DNA of 56,811 nt, from NCBI RefSeq assembly GCF_015155755.1, contig NZ_VWPI01000022.1, forward strand, positions 1-56,811, given 5' to 3'. How positions within the stretch are numbered: position 1 is the stretch's first letter; each line of letters starts with the position of its first letter. Source of the DNA: Komagataeibacter sp. FXV3. GTDB taxonomy: Bacteria > Pseudomonadota > Alphaproteobacteria > Acetobacterales > Acetobacteraceae. The notes under the pieces are model-generated. The model was given only the letters and a program-made list of their open reading frames with translations. It was not told where the DNA came from and made no database searches. Positions 33,551 through 42,198 of this stretch are shown one piece after another. Both the position numbers and the translations under genes were made by a program.

Positions 33551-34720
33551 TCATGAATGCCGTGCCGGTTCCGTCAGGGCCACCCTGCCTGCCGCCGCCA
33601 GCACGACATCCTCCTGTGGGGCGTGAATACGTGCACAGAGCACGTTGCGAAAATGGCGCTCCAGCGGGTTATCCTCACTCAATGCCGGGTTGCCGATCGC
33701 GGCAACGCCCAGTTCCACGGCTTTGATGGCGTTTTCCGTCATGACGTATTTGGTCAGATTGGCTTCAGTACCGGGATAAGTCCCCTTTTCAGCCCGGTCG
33801 AGGGCAACGTCCATTATGCTCCGGTTGGTCATCAGCAACGCGTCAATCTGTCCCAGCAGCGTATGGAACCGGGGCAGGGTGGCAAGTGGCCTGCCCAGCG
33901 CCGTCGGCACGCGCGCATGCAGGAATGAAATCAGCCAGTCACGCGCCGTGCGGGCCACGCCATCATACAGCGCTGCAATGGCTAGCGCGTGGCCGGTAAT
34001 TTCTGCCCCGTTATTGCTTTGCCACTGTTCGGGCAGGCGCAGGTCAACCAGTGCCGTTTCGGGCAGTTCCACATTTTCAAATATGAAGGTATGGCTGCCC
34101 GTTGCGCGCATGCCCATCTGGTGCCAGCTGCGTTCAATGCGAACGCCCGGCGCATGCAGGTCAACCAGAACCTGCCCCACCCGTGGCTGGGCCTCATCCG
34201 TTGCGACCCATACCGTGCCCCAGCGCAGGGCAGTTGACCCGGTGGAATAGATTTTCCGTCCGTTCAGCACCATCCCGCCAGCGCCAGACGTAATGCGTGT
34301 TGCGGGCAGGCCGCCACGTGACGGGCTGCCCAGTTCAGGCTCAACCCGCAGCGCGTTGATCAGCGCACCATCATGCAGGGCGGTTTCGGTTACCTGCCGT
34401 CGCGCGGCTTCGGGCCAGCGGTCGGACTGCGCAATCAGCATATGCTGCAGGAAATGCATGGCCATGATCAGTGCGGTGGTGGGATCGCCGGTGGCAAGGG
34501 TGCCGACCACATCAATCACCTGCCGCAGGCCGCCCCCCTGTCCCCCATCCGCGCGCGCAATGGTCAGGCCCAGCAGGCCTGCCGCACGGCATTCGTCAAG
34601 GTTTTCGGTGGCAATTTCACCAGACCGGTCATGGGCGGCCGCACGGGTGGCGAAACGTGTCGCCAGTTCGTCCAGTGTCTGTTGGGCTTCCGGAACGGTT
34701 GGGGTAGGGGGGGAACCCAT
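33551..34720 (-). CDS. Acyl-CoA dehydrogenase-family flavoprotein (SfnC/DszC-like)
   Basis: 389 residues from ATG 34720 (AAGGAT upstream). Layout of the acyl-CoA dehydrogenase fold: N-terminal helices (LDELATRFATRAAAHDRSGE), the GLLGLTIARADGGQGGG loop, a middle beta domain (VLNGRKIYSTGSTAL, VDLHAPGVRIERSWHQMGMRATGSHTFIFENVELP) and a C-terminal helical bundle. The missing acid in the usual catalytic place and the GRKIYSTGS motif fit the flavin-dependent monooxygenase/SfnC-like branch, which acts on organosulfur or other small compounds rather than acyl-CoA; that is inference. Divergent from the Tas-like reductase across 328 bases. Confidence 0.82.
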   Translation of the reverse strand: MGSPPTPTVPEAQQTLDELATRFATRAAAHDRSGEIATENLDECRAAGLLGLTIARADGGQGGGLRQVIDVVGTLATGDPTTALIMAMHFLQHMLIAQSDRWPEAARRQVTETALHDGALINALRVEPELGSPSRGGLPATRITSGAGGMVLNGRKIYSTGSTALRWGTVWVATDEAQPRVGQVLVDLHAPGVRIERSWHQMGMRATGSHTFIFENVELPETALVDLRLPEQWQSNNGAEITGHALAIAALYDGVARTARDWLISFLHARVPTALGRPLATLPRFHTLLGQIDALLMTNRSIMDVALDRAEKGTYPGTEANLTKYVMTENAIKAVELGVAAIGNPALSEDNPLERHFRNVLCARIHAPQEDVVLAAAGRVALTEPARHS

Positions 34721-35048
34721 GGTTCAGATATCCTTGCTGCGGTTATCCATGACGAATCAGGCCTTATGGACTTCATCATGATGGATCGATGCACGCAACC
34801 CATGCCGTATCCGGGCACGCAGGTATCAGGCAGCAGCCCATATAAAACGATAAATAATGTACATTTACGGAAATATCATGCTGTCCGGTTGAAATGATCG
34901 GCCATCCTGTTACCGTCCTGTCATGGATGGGGGAAGGCATGTGTCCGCGCGGTCGCGTCCGCAGGGGCATGATGGTCGTCATGGCTGTCCCTATCCCGGT
35001 TGCGCAGCGCAGGCGTGTCGGTTTTTTTTACAACCAGCAGGGTTTCAG
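34721..35048. promoter_or_regulatory. Divergent promoter region with a palindrome
   Basis: This 328-base region separates the flavoprotein and tas-like genes and holds no supported gene. AATGTACATT (34856-34865) is a perfect 10-base palindrome within TAAATAATGTACATTTA, close to a TATAAAA word at 34841. It may be an operator shared by both genes. Confidence 0.4.
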
Positions 35049-36095
35049 ATGAAGCAACGTGAACTTGGGCGTACCGGTATCAAGGTCAGCGAGATCTGCC
35101 TTGGTACAATGACATTCGGCCAGCAGAATACGGAAGCAGAGGGGCATGCCCAGCTTGATATGGCCGTGGCGAATGGCATCAATTTCATTGATACGGCCGA
35201 GCTGTATTCCATCCCCCCACGCGCCGAAACCCATGGTGCGACGGAGCGGATCATCGGCAGCTGGCTTAAGGCCCGCGGCGGGCGTGAGCGTCTGGTTATC
35301 GCCAGCAAGGTGGTGGGGCGTGGCACTTCGCCATGGTTCCGCCCCGGGGGCGAGGAAACGCGCCTGACCCCGAAACAGATCCGTTACGCGCTGGATGGAT
35401 CGCTGCGCCGACTGGGCACGGATTACATCGACCTGTACCAACTGCACTGGCCGGACCGGAAGGTGGGCCTGTTCGGGGCCGGGGGCAATACGTTCACCAC
35501 TGTGCCCGATGCCGATGAGGTGCCGATTGCCGAAACGCTGGACGTGCTGGGTGAACTGGTGAAGGAAGGCAAGATCCGCCATGTCGGCCTGTCGAACGAG
35601 ACCGCATGGGGCCTGTCGCAATACCTGTCGGCAACCCGCAATGGTGCGCCGCGCGTTGTGTCGATCCAGAATGCCTATAACCTGATCAACCGCACGTTCG
35701 AAATCGGGCTGGCGGAAATGGCGCTGCGCGAAGGGGTGGGGCTGCTGGCCTATTCACCGCTGGCGCAGGGATACCTGACTGGCAAATACCTTGATGGCGC
35801 GCGGCCCGCCGGTGCGCGCACGACCCTGTTCAACCGTGGGCAGCGATATGAAAAACCCGGTGTGGATGATGCCGTTCGTGCCTATATCCAGCTTGCACAT
35901 GAATACGGGATCGATCCGGCGCAACTGGCCATCGCCTTTGTCACGTCGCGTCCGTTCGTGACATCCAACATCATTGGCGCCACCAGCACGGCCCAGCTTG
36001 AGACCATTCTGGGGGCGGAAAACGTCACCATTACCCCCGAACTGCTGCAGCGGATCAACGCCATCCACCAGGTCCATTCCAACCCCGCGCCCTGA
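35049..36095 (+). CDS. tas: Tas-like aldo/keto reductase
   Basis: 348 residues from ATG 35049; the frame is open upstream to 34923 but MKQRELGRTGIKVSEICLGTMTFG is the family N-terminus. It matches E. coli Tas (346 residues) closely, including TMTFGQQNTEAEGHAQLD, DTAELYSIPPRAETHG, QNAYNLINRTFEIGLAE and the end IHQVHSNPAP. The AKR catalytic tetrad is present: Asp and Tyr in DTAELY, Lys in IASKVV, His in QLHWPD. It reduces carbonyls with NADPH in the cytoplasm. The physiological substrate is unknown. Divergent partner is the flavoprotein gene. Confidence 0.92.
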   Translation: MKQRELGRTGIKVSEICLGTMTFGQQNTEAEGHAQLDMAVANGINFIDTAELYSIPPRAETHGATERIIGSWLKARGGRERLVIASKVVGRGTSPWFRPGGEETRLTPKQIRYALDGSLRRLGTDYIDLYQLHWPDRKVGLFGAGGNTFTTVPDADEVPIAETLDVLGELVKEGKIRHVGLSNETAWGLSQYLSATRNGAPRVVSIQNAYNLINRTFEIGLAEMALREGVGLLAYSPLAQGYLTGKYLDGARPAGARTTLFNRGQRYEKPGVDDAVRAYIQLAHEYGIDPAQLAIAFVTSRPFVTSNIIGATSTAQLETILGAENVTITPELLQRINAIHQVHSNPAP

Positions 36096-36252
36096 CCCGG
36101 CGGGCCATGGCGTGCGGTGTGGGGCCGTGTCGCCATGGTTGTTCCCCATGCCGGGACGGGCGGCCTGCATTTTTATCAACGATCCGTAATGTAATATAAG
36201 TAAAAAACGATTTCACCTGATTAAACATATCTGTGCGGATTTATAAAGTTAC

Positions 36253-36269
36253 ATGCTATATTGCATGGC
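36253..36269. promoter_or_regulatory. Half operator shared with mntH, upstream of the CNNM gene
   Basis: ATGCTATATTGCATGGC is identical over 17 bases to 33227-33243 upstream of mntH. Only one side of the mntH palindrome is kept, though ATGC...GCAT still forms a short dyad. It ends 9 bases before the CNNM start codon. Confidence 0.5.
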
Positions 36270-36278
36270 CGTCATTTT

Positions 36279-37631
36279 ATGGGTGTCCCGGTGATTTTGT
36301 TTTTTTCTGGCCTGATCGCGCTTGTCCTTCTGGTTGCACTTAATATCTTCATTTCACTGTCTGAAATATCCTTTGCCGCGGCACGCGACGCACGCCTGCG
36401 TTCGCGTGCGGAAGCGGGCGATGAACGGGCCACCGCGTTCCTTAAGCTGCGGCGCAACAGCGGGCAGGTCATGACCGTCCTGCAGATATGCCTCAATGGC
36501 GTGGGTGTTCTGGGCGGCATGATCAGTTCGGAAATGATCGCGCCCTCCGTCACCCATGGGCTGATGGGGTGGGGCCTGCCGTCCCCGACCGCGGAAACGC
36601 TGGCCTCGGTCTTCGGGTTCGTGCTGGTGACGGGACTGTTCGTGCTGTTTGCCGACCTGCTGCCCAAACGTGTCGCCATGAACGCGCCAGACAAGATCGC
36701 ACTGGCTGTCGGCTGGTTTCCCGCTACCGCGCTGAAGCTGCTCTATCCCATCGTCTGGGTGTTTTCCAAGATGTCGGACGCCATCCTGCGCGCCCTGAAG
36801 ATCCCGGCGGCATCGGCGGTCGAACCGGTCACGCCAGAGGACCTGCGCGCGATCCTGGCCGCGGGCACGGCATCGGGCGTGCTTTTGGAACAGGAACACC
36901 AGATGATCCAGAACGTGCTGGGCCTGCAGGACCGTTCGATCACGTCCGCCATGACCCCGCGTGATGAAATCGTGTTCCTCGACCTGCAGGAAACGATCGA
37001 GGAACAGAAAACCAAGGTCCGCGCCAAGCCCTATTCGCGCTATCCCCTGTGCAATGGCGGGCTGGACAATGTCATCGGTTCCATCCGCGCGGAAGACGTG
37101 CTGGCGGCCGTGGTGGATCGTGACCCGACCCAGCCGCCCGCCAAGGGGCCGCAGGGTGCGCTGTCCAGCGGCAACGCGATCTTTCAGGTGCGGCGCGATG
37201 TCCTGTCCGTGCCCGAGACGATCAACCTGTGGGATACGCTGTCGCAGTTCGACACCCATGGCGCGGGCTTTGCGCTGGTCGTGAACGAATACGGGCTGGT
37301 GGTGGGGCTGATTACCTTCAAGGACATCATGGGCGCCCTGATGGGTGGGCTTGCCAACCCGTTCGAGGAACAGCTGATCGTGCGCCGTGACGCCAATTCA
37401 TGGCTGATCGACGGCGCAGCCTCCATCGGTGACGTGCGCCGCGAACTGGAGGCCGCCGATCTGGATGAAGCCGGGCCATTCGACACCATTGGCGGCTTTG
37501 TCATGCACCGCCTGCGCCGCATGGCACGCAAGGCCGACCGGGTCGATACGCTGGGTTTCCGTTTCGAGGTGGTTGATGTGGAAGGTTTCCGCATCAACCA
37601 GCTGCTGGTCACCCGGCTGACCGGGCCGTAA
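36279..37631 (+). CDS. CNNM/CorC (HlyC-type) family cation transporter
   Basis: 450 residues from ATG 36279; a TTG at 36261 and a GTG at 36291 are other options and no strong ribosome site is seen. The N-terminal CNNM (DUF21) membrane domain covers about 1-190 with four helices, including NIFISLSEISFAAARDARLRS and QICLNGVGVLGGMISSE. A CBS pair follows (about 205-350; MTPRDEIVFLDLQ, VNEYGLVVGLITFKDIMGAL), then the CorC_HlyC domain (about 365-445; DGAASIGDVRRELEAADL). Relatives move Mg, Co or other divalent ions. The operator sequence shared with mntH points to manganese for this one, as inference. Convergent with the His-rich lipoprotein gene. Confidence 0.9.
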   Translation: MGVPVILFFSGLIALVLLVALNIFISLSEISFAAARDARLRSRAEAGDERATAFLKLRRNSGQVMTVLQICLNGVGVLGGMISSEMIAPSVTHGLMGWGLPSPTAETLASVFGFVLVTGLFVLFADLLPKRVAMNAPDKIALAVGWFPATALKLLYPIVWVFSKMSDAILRALKIPAASAVEPVTPEDLRAILAAGTASGVLLEQEHQMIQNVLGLQDRSITSAMTPRDEIVFLDLQETIEEQKTKVRAKPYSRYPLCNGGLDNVIGSIRAEDVLAAVVDRDPTQPPAKGPQGALSSGNAIFQVRRDVLSVPETINLWDTLSQFDTHGAGFALVVNEYGLVVGLITFKDIMGALMGGLANPFEEQLIVRRDANSWLIDGAASIGDVRRELEAADLDEAGPFDTIGGFVMHRLRRMARKADRVDTLGFRFEVVDVEGFRINQLLVTRLTGP

Positions 37632-37649
37632 CCCACAGGGATTACGGCC
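37624..37649. terminator. Hairpin holding both convergent stop codons
   Basis: GGCCGTAA (37624-37631) pairs perfectly with TTACGGCC (37642-37649) over a 10-base loop. The CNNM TAA and the complement of the lipoprotein TAA are each inside the stem. There is no T-run, so it may act as a bidirectional 3' end stabiliser rather than an intrinsic terminator. Confidence 0.5.
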
Positions 37650-37845
37650 TGCCCATGCCGCCCCCGCCGCCCATATAGGGACCACCATATCCGCGCCCGG
37701 GCCCGCCATACCCGTTTCCGTAACCGCCACGGTTATAGCCGTCATACCCACCACGGTGGTGGTGATGGTGATAGCGGCCATCATGGCACCCCGCGACGGA
37801 CAGGCCGATGGCCAGGGCGATGAATAACCTGATGGGACGTGTCAT
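37642..37845 (-). CDS. Small His/Gly/Tyr-rich lipoprotein
   Basis: 67 residues from ATG 37845, preceded by TGGAGG. MTRPIRLFIALAIGLSVAGC is a lipoprotein signal with lipobox SVAGC (Cys20). The mature part has a run of five His (RYHHHHHRGG) followed by Gly/Tyr/Asn-rich repeats (GGYDGYNRGGYGNGYGG). Such His clusters bind divalent metals. It lies 10 bases from the end of the CNNM transporter gene in convergent orientation, so a metal-related role is tempting but unproven. Low-complexity sequence gives no family. Confidence 0.7.
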   Translation of the reverse strand: MTRPIRLFIALAIGLSVAGCHDGRYHHHHHRGGYDGYNRGGYGNGYGGPGRGYGGPYMGGGGGMGRP

Positions 37846-37919
37846 GGGAAAACCTCCATTACCTGCCATGACAACGTCATGGCGGTGCGAAGGTTTGGGT
37901 CATGTGGCCCGAATACATG

Positions 37920-40900
37920 CTAGCGGCGGCGTTTGCGTACAATCAGCCCATGCATGGCACGGGCTTTTTTCAATATGGGCTGGAAAGTCGCGCGATCCGT
38001 CTGCGCCAGGTCGGTCAGCAGGGACGTGGCTTCATGCACCGTATGCAGTGCCACGTCATAATCCTTGTAGGTAATCAGGTACTGCGCCAGATCGAGCAGG
38101 CACTGCGCCAGTTGCGGGCGGAATTCCTGCGGGTAACTGGCGGCAAGGATACGGTACAGCGACAGGGCTTCCTTCAGCGCCACCAGCGCCTGATCCAGCT
38201 GTTCCAGCCCGTTATGGCATAAAAAGACCCTGTACAGGCTGTCCGCGTAACCGGCGCGGTGATGGTCGGGATCACTGGCATACAGCCCGGCGTAAAGGGT
38301 CACCGCTTCCTGTGCGGATTCCAGTGCGTCCGCCCATGCGGGGCCGCCGCCCTGCCACTGGCACATGCATAACCGGACAAGGAAACTGGCCAGATCGGGC
38401 AGGAACTGTTCGGGGCATGTTTCGGCCAGCGTGCGGTACAGTGCCACGGCGTCAAGGGTATCGGCCAAGGATTCATCCCTGCCTGTCGCCGCCTGCCGCA
38501 GGCGGGGCAGGGCGCGCAGGCATTCAGCAAGCGGGGCTGATAAATTGGCCGGTTCCTGTCCGGCCAGTCTGGAATACAGGTCGATCGCTTCTGTGACGGC
38601 CTGCAACGCGGCGGCATGCTGCCCCAGCGTGTCATACAGGCTGGACGCACGGGCCAGGTTTGCCGCCAGCGCCGGTTCAAGCGCCTCCAGTCCGGGCAGT
38701 GATATGGGCGAATCCTGTTCAATAAGCGTGCGGAACCGGGATATGGCCTGCGTTGTGGATGCCAGCGAACTTTCGGTCTGGCCCAGATGCTTCTGGCACA
38801 TGCCCAGCACGCTGTATTTTTTGGCCAGTTCCCATTCAAAACCCGCTTCGCCCTTGTCAATCAACTGTTCGTAAATGGCGATTATGGCTTCGGCAACCCG
38901 CCGCATGTCGTCATACTGGCCCAGGGTTTTGTAGATATAGGCCAGCATGTCCATGCTGTGCGCCAGGGCGACATGGCGCTGGCTGTCGTTAATGATCTGT
39001 TTGTCTATGCGGCCGTGATGGACGGATATGGCGCGCTGGATGGCCTGCAATGCCTGCCCGGGCTGTCCGTTGTCCAGCAGCCGCTGTGACAGTTTTTCCA
39101 GGTTGCCGATCAGAACCGGCGTGAAAATGGCGGGGTGCTGGTGGACAAGTGCGGTAAGGTCCTCGGCAGTTTCATGCCACAGGGCAAAAAACGCATCCTT
39201 TGCCGCGCTGTCCTCGCATGGCATGTCTTCCAGTTCGGAAAGGATCCGCTTCAGTTCGTCGGCAAATGTCTCGGGACGCAGGGCGGCGAGTTCCATCATC
39301 ATGCGCAGGCCTTCGTGCCATGGCGCGTGCATCTGTTCGAACTGCCCCATTTCCAGCGTTATCACTGCCTGCCACAACAGGAAGGTGGCCAGATTCATGC
39401 GTATCTGCAGGTTGTTCGGGTTCCGGGCCGAGATGTCGCGGTGCAGGGCCATCACGTCATGCAACAGGACAAGGCATTCCTCCGCCCGGTCATCCATCAG
39501 CAGGCTCGCGGCATCCCTGAATGCATCCAGCAGAGCTTCCTGAAATTTATCAGGATTCTTCCGGGTCAGGTCCATGTACAGCCTGACGGCGGCGATACTG
39601 CTGACAATGGCCTCGTCGTGCCGGTCCCACCTTTCCTGACGCTGTGACAGTTCGCTCAGGATATGGGCCTGCCGGGGCATGAAGCGCTCCGGGTCCGTCC
39701 GGGCCAGTGTGTCATACAGGCTGACGACTTCCTGCATGACCCGTATGTTTTCTGCCCCTATCGCCGGATCGATGGGGGATGTGTCCGCGCTGAACCGTTC
39801 AAGCACCCGCGCCAGCGGCGCGCTGAAGGCCTCCGGTGCTTTTTTCGCCAGTATCCGGTACAGCCGGATGGCTTCACGTAGGGTATTGTTACCGTCGTTC
39901 ACCCGCCTCAGCCCGTCGTGGCACAGGGCAAGGGTATCAAGGTATGCCGCCAGCTCGGGCATGCCCGCCCCCTGCCACCGCTCGGTAAACGCGGACTGGA
40001 GCGAGACCGCTTCCTCCAGGGATTTCAGCGCGGTTTCGTGCCGGGCCAGCGCCATCTGGCGGTTGGCAAGCTGGTGCAGGCTGTCCGCCAGTGCGGGCTG
40101 GAACGTATCGGGGTAATCATGCGCCAGTCCCGTGTACAGGATCACCGCCTCCAGCGCGGTTTCGCGTGCTTCCTCATACGCGTGCAGGCCGGCCTGGCAT
40201 GATGACAGCAGCAGCAGGCTTGCAGCCAGGTCTGGCCTGAACGTCACCGGATTGGTGTCAGCCAGCTGGGTCTGGATGGCCATGGCGCGGCGTAGCGTCT
40301 GTCGCGCCGCCACGAACTGATCGAGGCCATGCTGGGCGCGTGCCACCTGATACAGGCTGCGGGCACGGTAAGGGCGGAAAGTGGCCCGATCCCCTTCCGC
40401 CAGTGCGGTATAGGTCGCCACGGCCTGCTGTGCCATGGGCTGGGCCGCAGCCGGGGCATCCAGCCCGTTGTCGTACCGTGCGATGTCATACAGGCTGGCG
40501 GCGGCAGCCGGGCGGCAGGCACGATCCCGCGCGGCAAGGCCGGTCTGGACCGCCACGGCCTCGCGCGCTGCATGTCGTGCCTGTTCCAGCTGCCACAGAT
40601 CGGCATGGCGGTGGAACAGGGCGGTCAGCGCCCGGCCCAGCGGGGCGGTGGGGCCCGATGCTGTGTCCGCGCGCAGGGTGGCTGTCAGCCTTTCAACCAC
40701 ATCCAGTGCAATGACCTGTATTTGTGATCCCTGCCGGGGCAGGTACCGGGCCAGTGCCTGCAATGCATCACGATCCGCGCCGCACAGGCCGATCAGATGC
40801 TCGAGCAATGCAAGGGGCTGGTTATCCCCGATTTCCCATGCGGCCTGGCAGGCGCGGACCGTTCCGGCAATCAGCGGCAGGCGCAGGGATGGGGTGGCAG

Positions 40901-42101
40901 GCAGCCGGTCCAGTATGTCCGTCCCCTGCGACATGGCCAGATGCATGCCAAGCGCACCGGCCACCATGCCCGGCAGGGACACGGCCGTGCCGCCGTCGCA
41001 ACCCGGCTGGGCCATGCGCACGGCATGCAGGCAGGCCTCCATCGGGGCGGACGCATCCTGCTGGCTGGCCGGGGCTTCGGCCCTGGCAACCTGTTGCTGT
41101 GTGGCCGGGGTCATGCCACCACATAATGCGCTGATACCGGTCAGGTGCCAGGCCTGCGGCCGCAGGTCTGCCGGTATGCCGCCATCCGCCTGCCACAGGG
41201 CTTCGATGCGGCGAATTTCTTCTTTCACCATCCGCGACAGGAGGGACGGGACGCCCAGCGTACGGGCAGCAAGCAGCCCCTCACGCGCCGCGACAAACCC
41301 CATCGCGATCAGGAACAGCGTCGAACCCTCCCGTGCCAGTTCATCCAGCTTGTGGCGCAGCATCATGGCGGTATCGACGGGGGGCGCATTGCCGCTGGTG
41401 GCGCGATAGGCGGCGGCAAAAACCGCGTATCGGGCATCGGCCCCGTTCAGGGGGGGCAGGTCAGGCCACTGTGCAGGGGACAGCAGCGCGGCCAGGGCGG
41501 AATCAGCCGCATTGTCCGGGCTGAAAATGTCCTCCACCCACAGGGAGTCCAGTCCCGCGCGTTCCAGCAGGACCAGACGCAGCGGATGTGTGGCAGGACG
41601 GGGCTGGCGGACCAGCGCGCGCAGCCATGCCCTGACCTGTGCGACCCGGCTGGCCGCGTTGTCGATAATGACCAGCGTGGGCTGCTGCCAGACCGTGGTG
41701 AAGGGTATATCCGTGAAAATTTCCGCATTGCCGGGTGGCAGGAAACCCGCCATCCAGCCATCTTCGCGTGCGCGGGCAGCCAGTTCGGTGCCCAGGCGCG
41801 TCTTGCCCTGTCCCGGCCTGCCGGTAATGATCTGGACCGACACGTCCCGGGTCGTGTCCGCCATCCACTGGCGCAGCGCATCCAGCTGTTCCCCATGCCC
41901 CTGGAATGGGATGTCATGGCTGTTGCCGGGATACAGGATCTGGGCCAGTGACCGCCGGCTGCCTGTTTCCGCCGGGACGGGGGCACAGGCGCCCAGATCC
42001 AGGGAATGGCTGATGAATTCCGCGGTTCCCGGTTCGTTACAGGTTATTTTCAGGACTGTATTTCGGGTCCGGGATTCATGCATGCGGTGATTGCGGCTCA
42101 T
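37920..42101 (-). CDS. STAND-like P-loop NTPase with long TPR array
   Basis: 1393 residues from ATG 42101 (GTG 42131 is also open; neither has a clear ribosome site). Residues 1-75 have no recognised domain. FQGHGEQLDALRQWM (about 66-80) is the linker found before STAND ATPase cores. Walker A is GRPGQGKT (94-101) and Walker B TLVIIDNA (142-149, Asp147), followed by PLRLVLLERAGLDSLWVEDIF, the layout of TPR-linked STAND NTPases. After a helical part, about 18 TPR-like units of 46 residues run from about 528 to the end, each with F-x-P-x-L-A-x-S-L and a YEEAxxxxxEAVxLY helix. No signal peptide or membrane span. STAND proteins are ATP-driven switches in signalling and phage defence; no effector domain is recognisable. 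97 bases downstream of oxyR on the same strand. Confidence 0.8.
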   Translation of the reverse strand: MSRNHRMHESRTRNTVLKITCNEPGTAEFISHSLDLGACAPVPAETGSRRSLAQILYPGNSHDIPFQGHGEQLDALRQWMADTTRDVSVQIITGRPGQGKTRLGTELAARAREDGWMAGFLPPGNAEIFTDIPFTTVWQQPTLVIIDNAASRVAQVRAWLRALVRQPRPATHPLRLVLLERAGLDSLWVEDIFSPDNAADSALAALLSPAQWPDLPPLNGADARYAVFAAAYRATSGNAPPVDTAMMLRHKLDELAREGSTLFLIAMGFVAAREGLLAARTLGVPSLLSRMVKEEIRRIEALWQADGGIPADLRPQAWHLTGISALCGGMTPATQQQVARAEAPASQQDASAPMEACLHAVRMAQPGCDGGTAVSLPGMVAGALGMHLAMSQGTDILDRLPATPSLRLPLIAGTVRACQAAWEIGDNQPLALLEHLIGLCGADRDALQALARYLPRQGSQIQVIALDVVERLTATLRADTASGPTAPLGRALTALFHRHADLWQLEQARHAAREAVAVQTGLAARDRACRPAAAASLYDIARYDNGLDAPAAAQPMAQQAVATYTALAEGDRATFRPYRARSLYQVARAQHGLDQFVAARQTLRRAMAIQTQLADTNPVTFRPDLAASLLLLSSCQAGLHAYEEARETALEAVILYTGLAHDYPDTFQPALADSLHQLANRQMALARHETALKSLEEAVSLQSAFTERWQGAGMPELAAYLDTLALCHDGLRRVNDGNNTLREAIRLYRILAKKAPEAFSAPLARVLERFSADTSPIDPAIGAENIRVMQEVVSLYDTLARTDPERFMPRQAHILSELSQRQERWDRHDEAIVSSIAAVRLYMDLTRKNPDKFQEALLDAFRDAASLLMDDRAEECLVLLHDVMALHRDISARNPNNLQIRMNLATFLLWQAVITLEMGQFEQMHAPWHEGLRMMMELAALRPETFADELKRILSELEDMPCEDSAAKDAFFALWHETAEDLTALVHQHPAIFTPVLIGNLEKLSQRLLDNGQPGQALQAIQRAISVHHGRIDKQIINDSQRHVALAHSMDMLAYIYKTLGQYDDMRRVAEAIIAIYEQLIDKGEAGFEWELAKKYSVLGMCQKHLGQTESSLASTTQAISRFRTLIEQDSPISLPGLEALEPALAANLARASSLYDTLGQHAAALQAVTEAIDLYSRLAGQEPANLSAPLAECLRALPRLRQAATGRDESLADTLDAVALYRTLAETCPEQFLPDLASFLVRLCMCQWQGGGPAWADALESAQEAVTLYAGLYASDPDHHRAGYADSLYRVFLCHNGLEQLDQALVALKEALSLYRILAASYPQEFRPQLAQCLLDLAQYLITYKDYDVALHTVHEATSLLTDLAQTDRATFQPILKKARAMHGLIVRKRRR

Positions 42102-42198
42102 TACCTGACTATACCCATGGATGAAAAGCACGATAAAGAGACTTTACGCGCCATTATGGTCCGACGTCCCTGAAAAACACCAGCCGGACCCGCCATGG

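Noticed and set aside
37642-37845. Artefactual low-complexity frame
   Set aside because: Considered because of the Gly/Tyr/His repeats, but the GGAGG site, lipobox and proper stop support a real lipoprotein gene.
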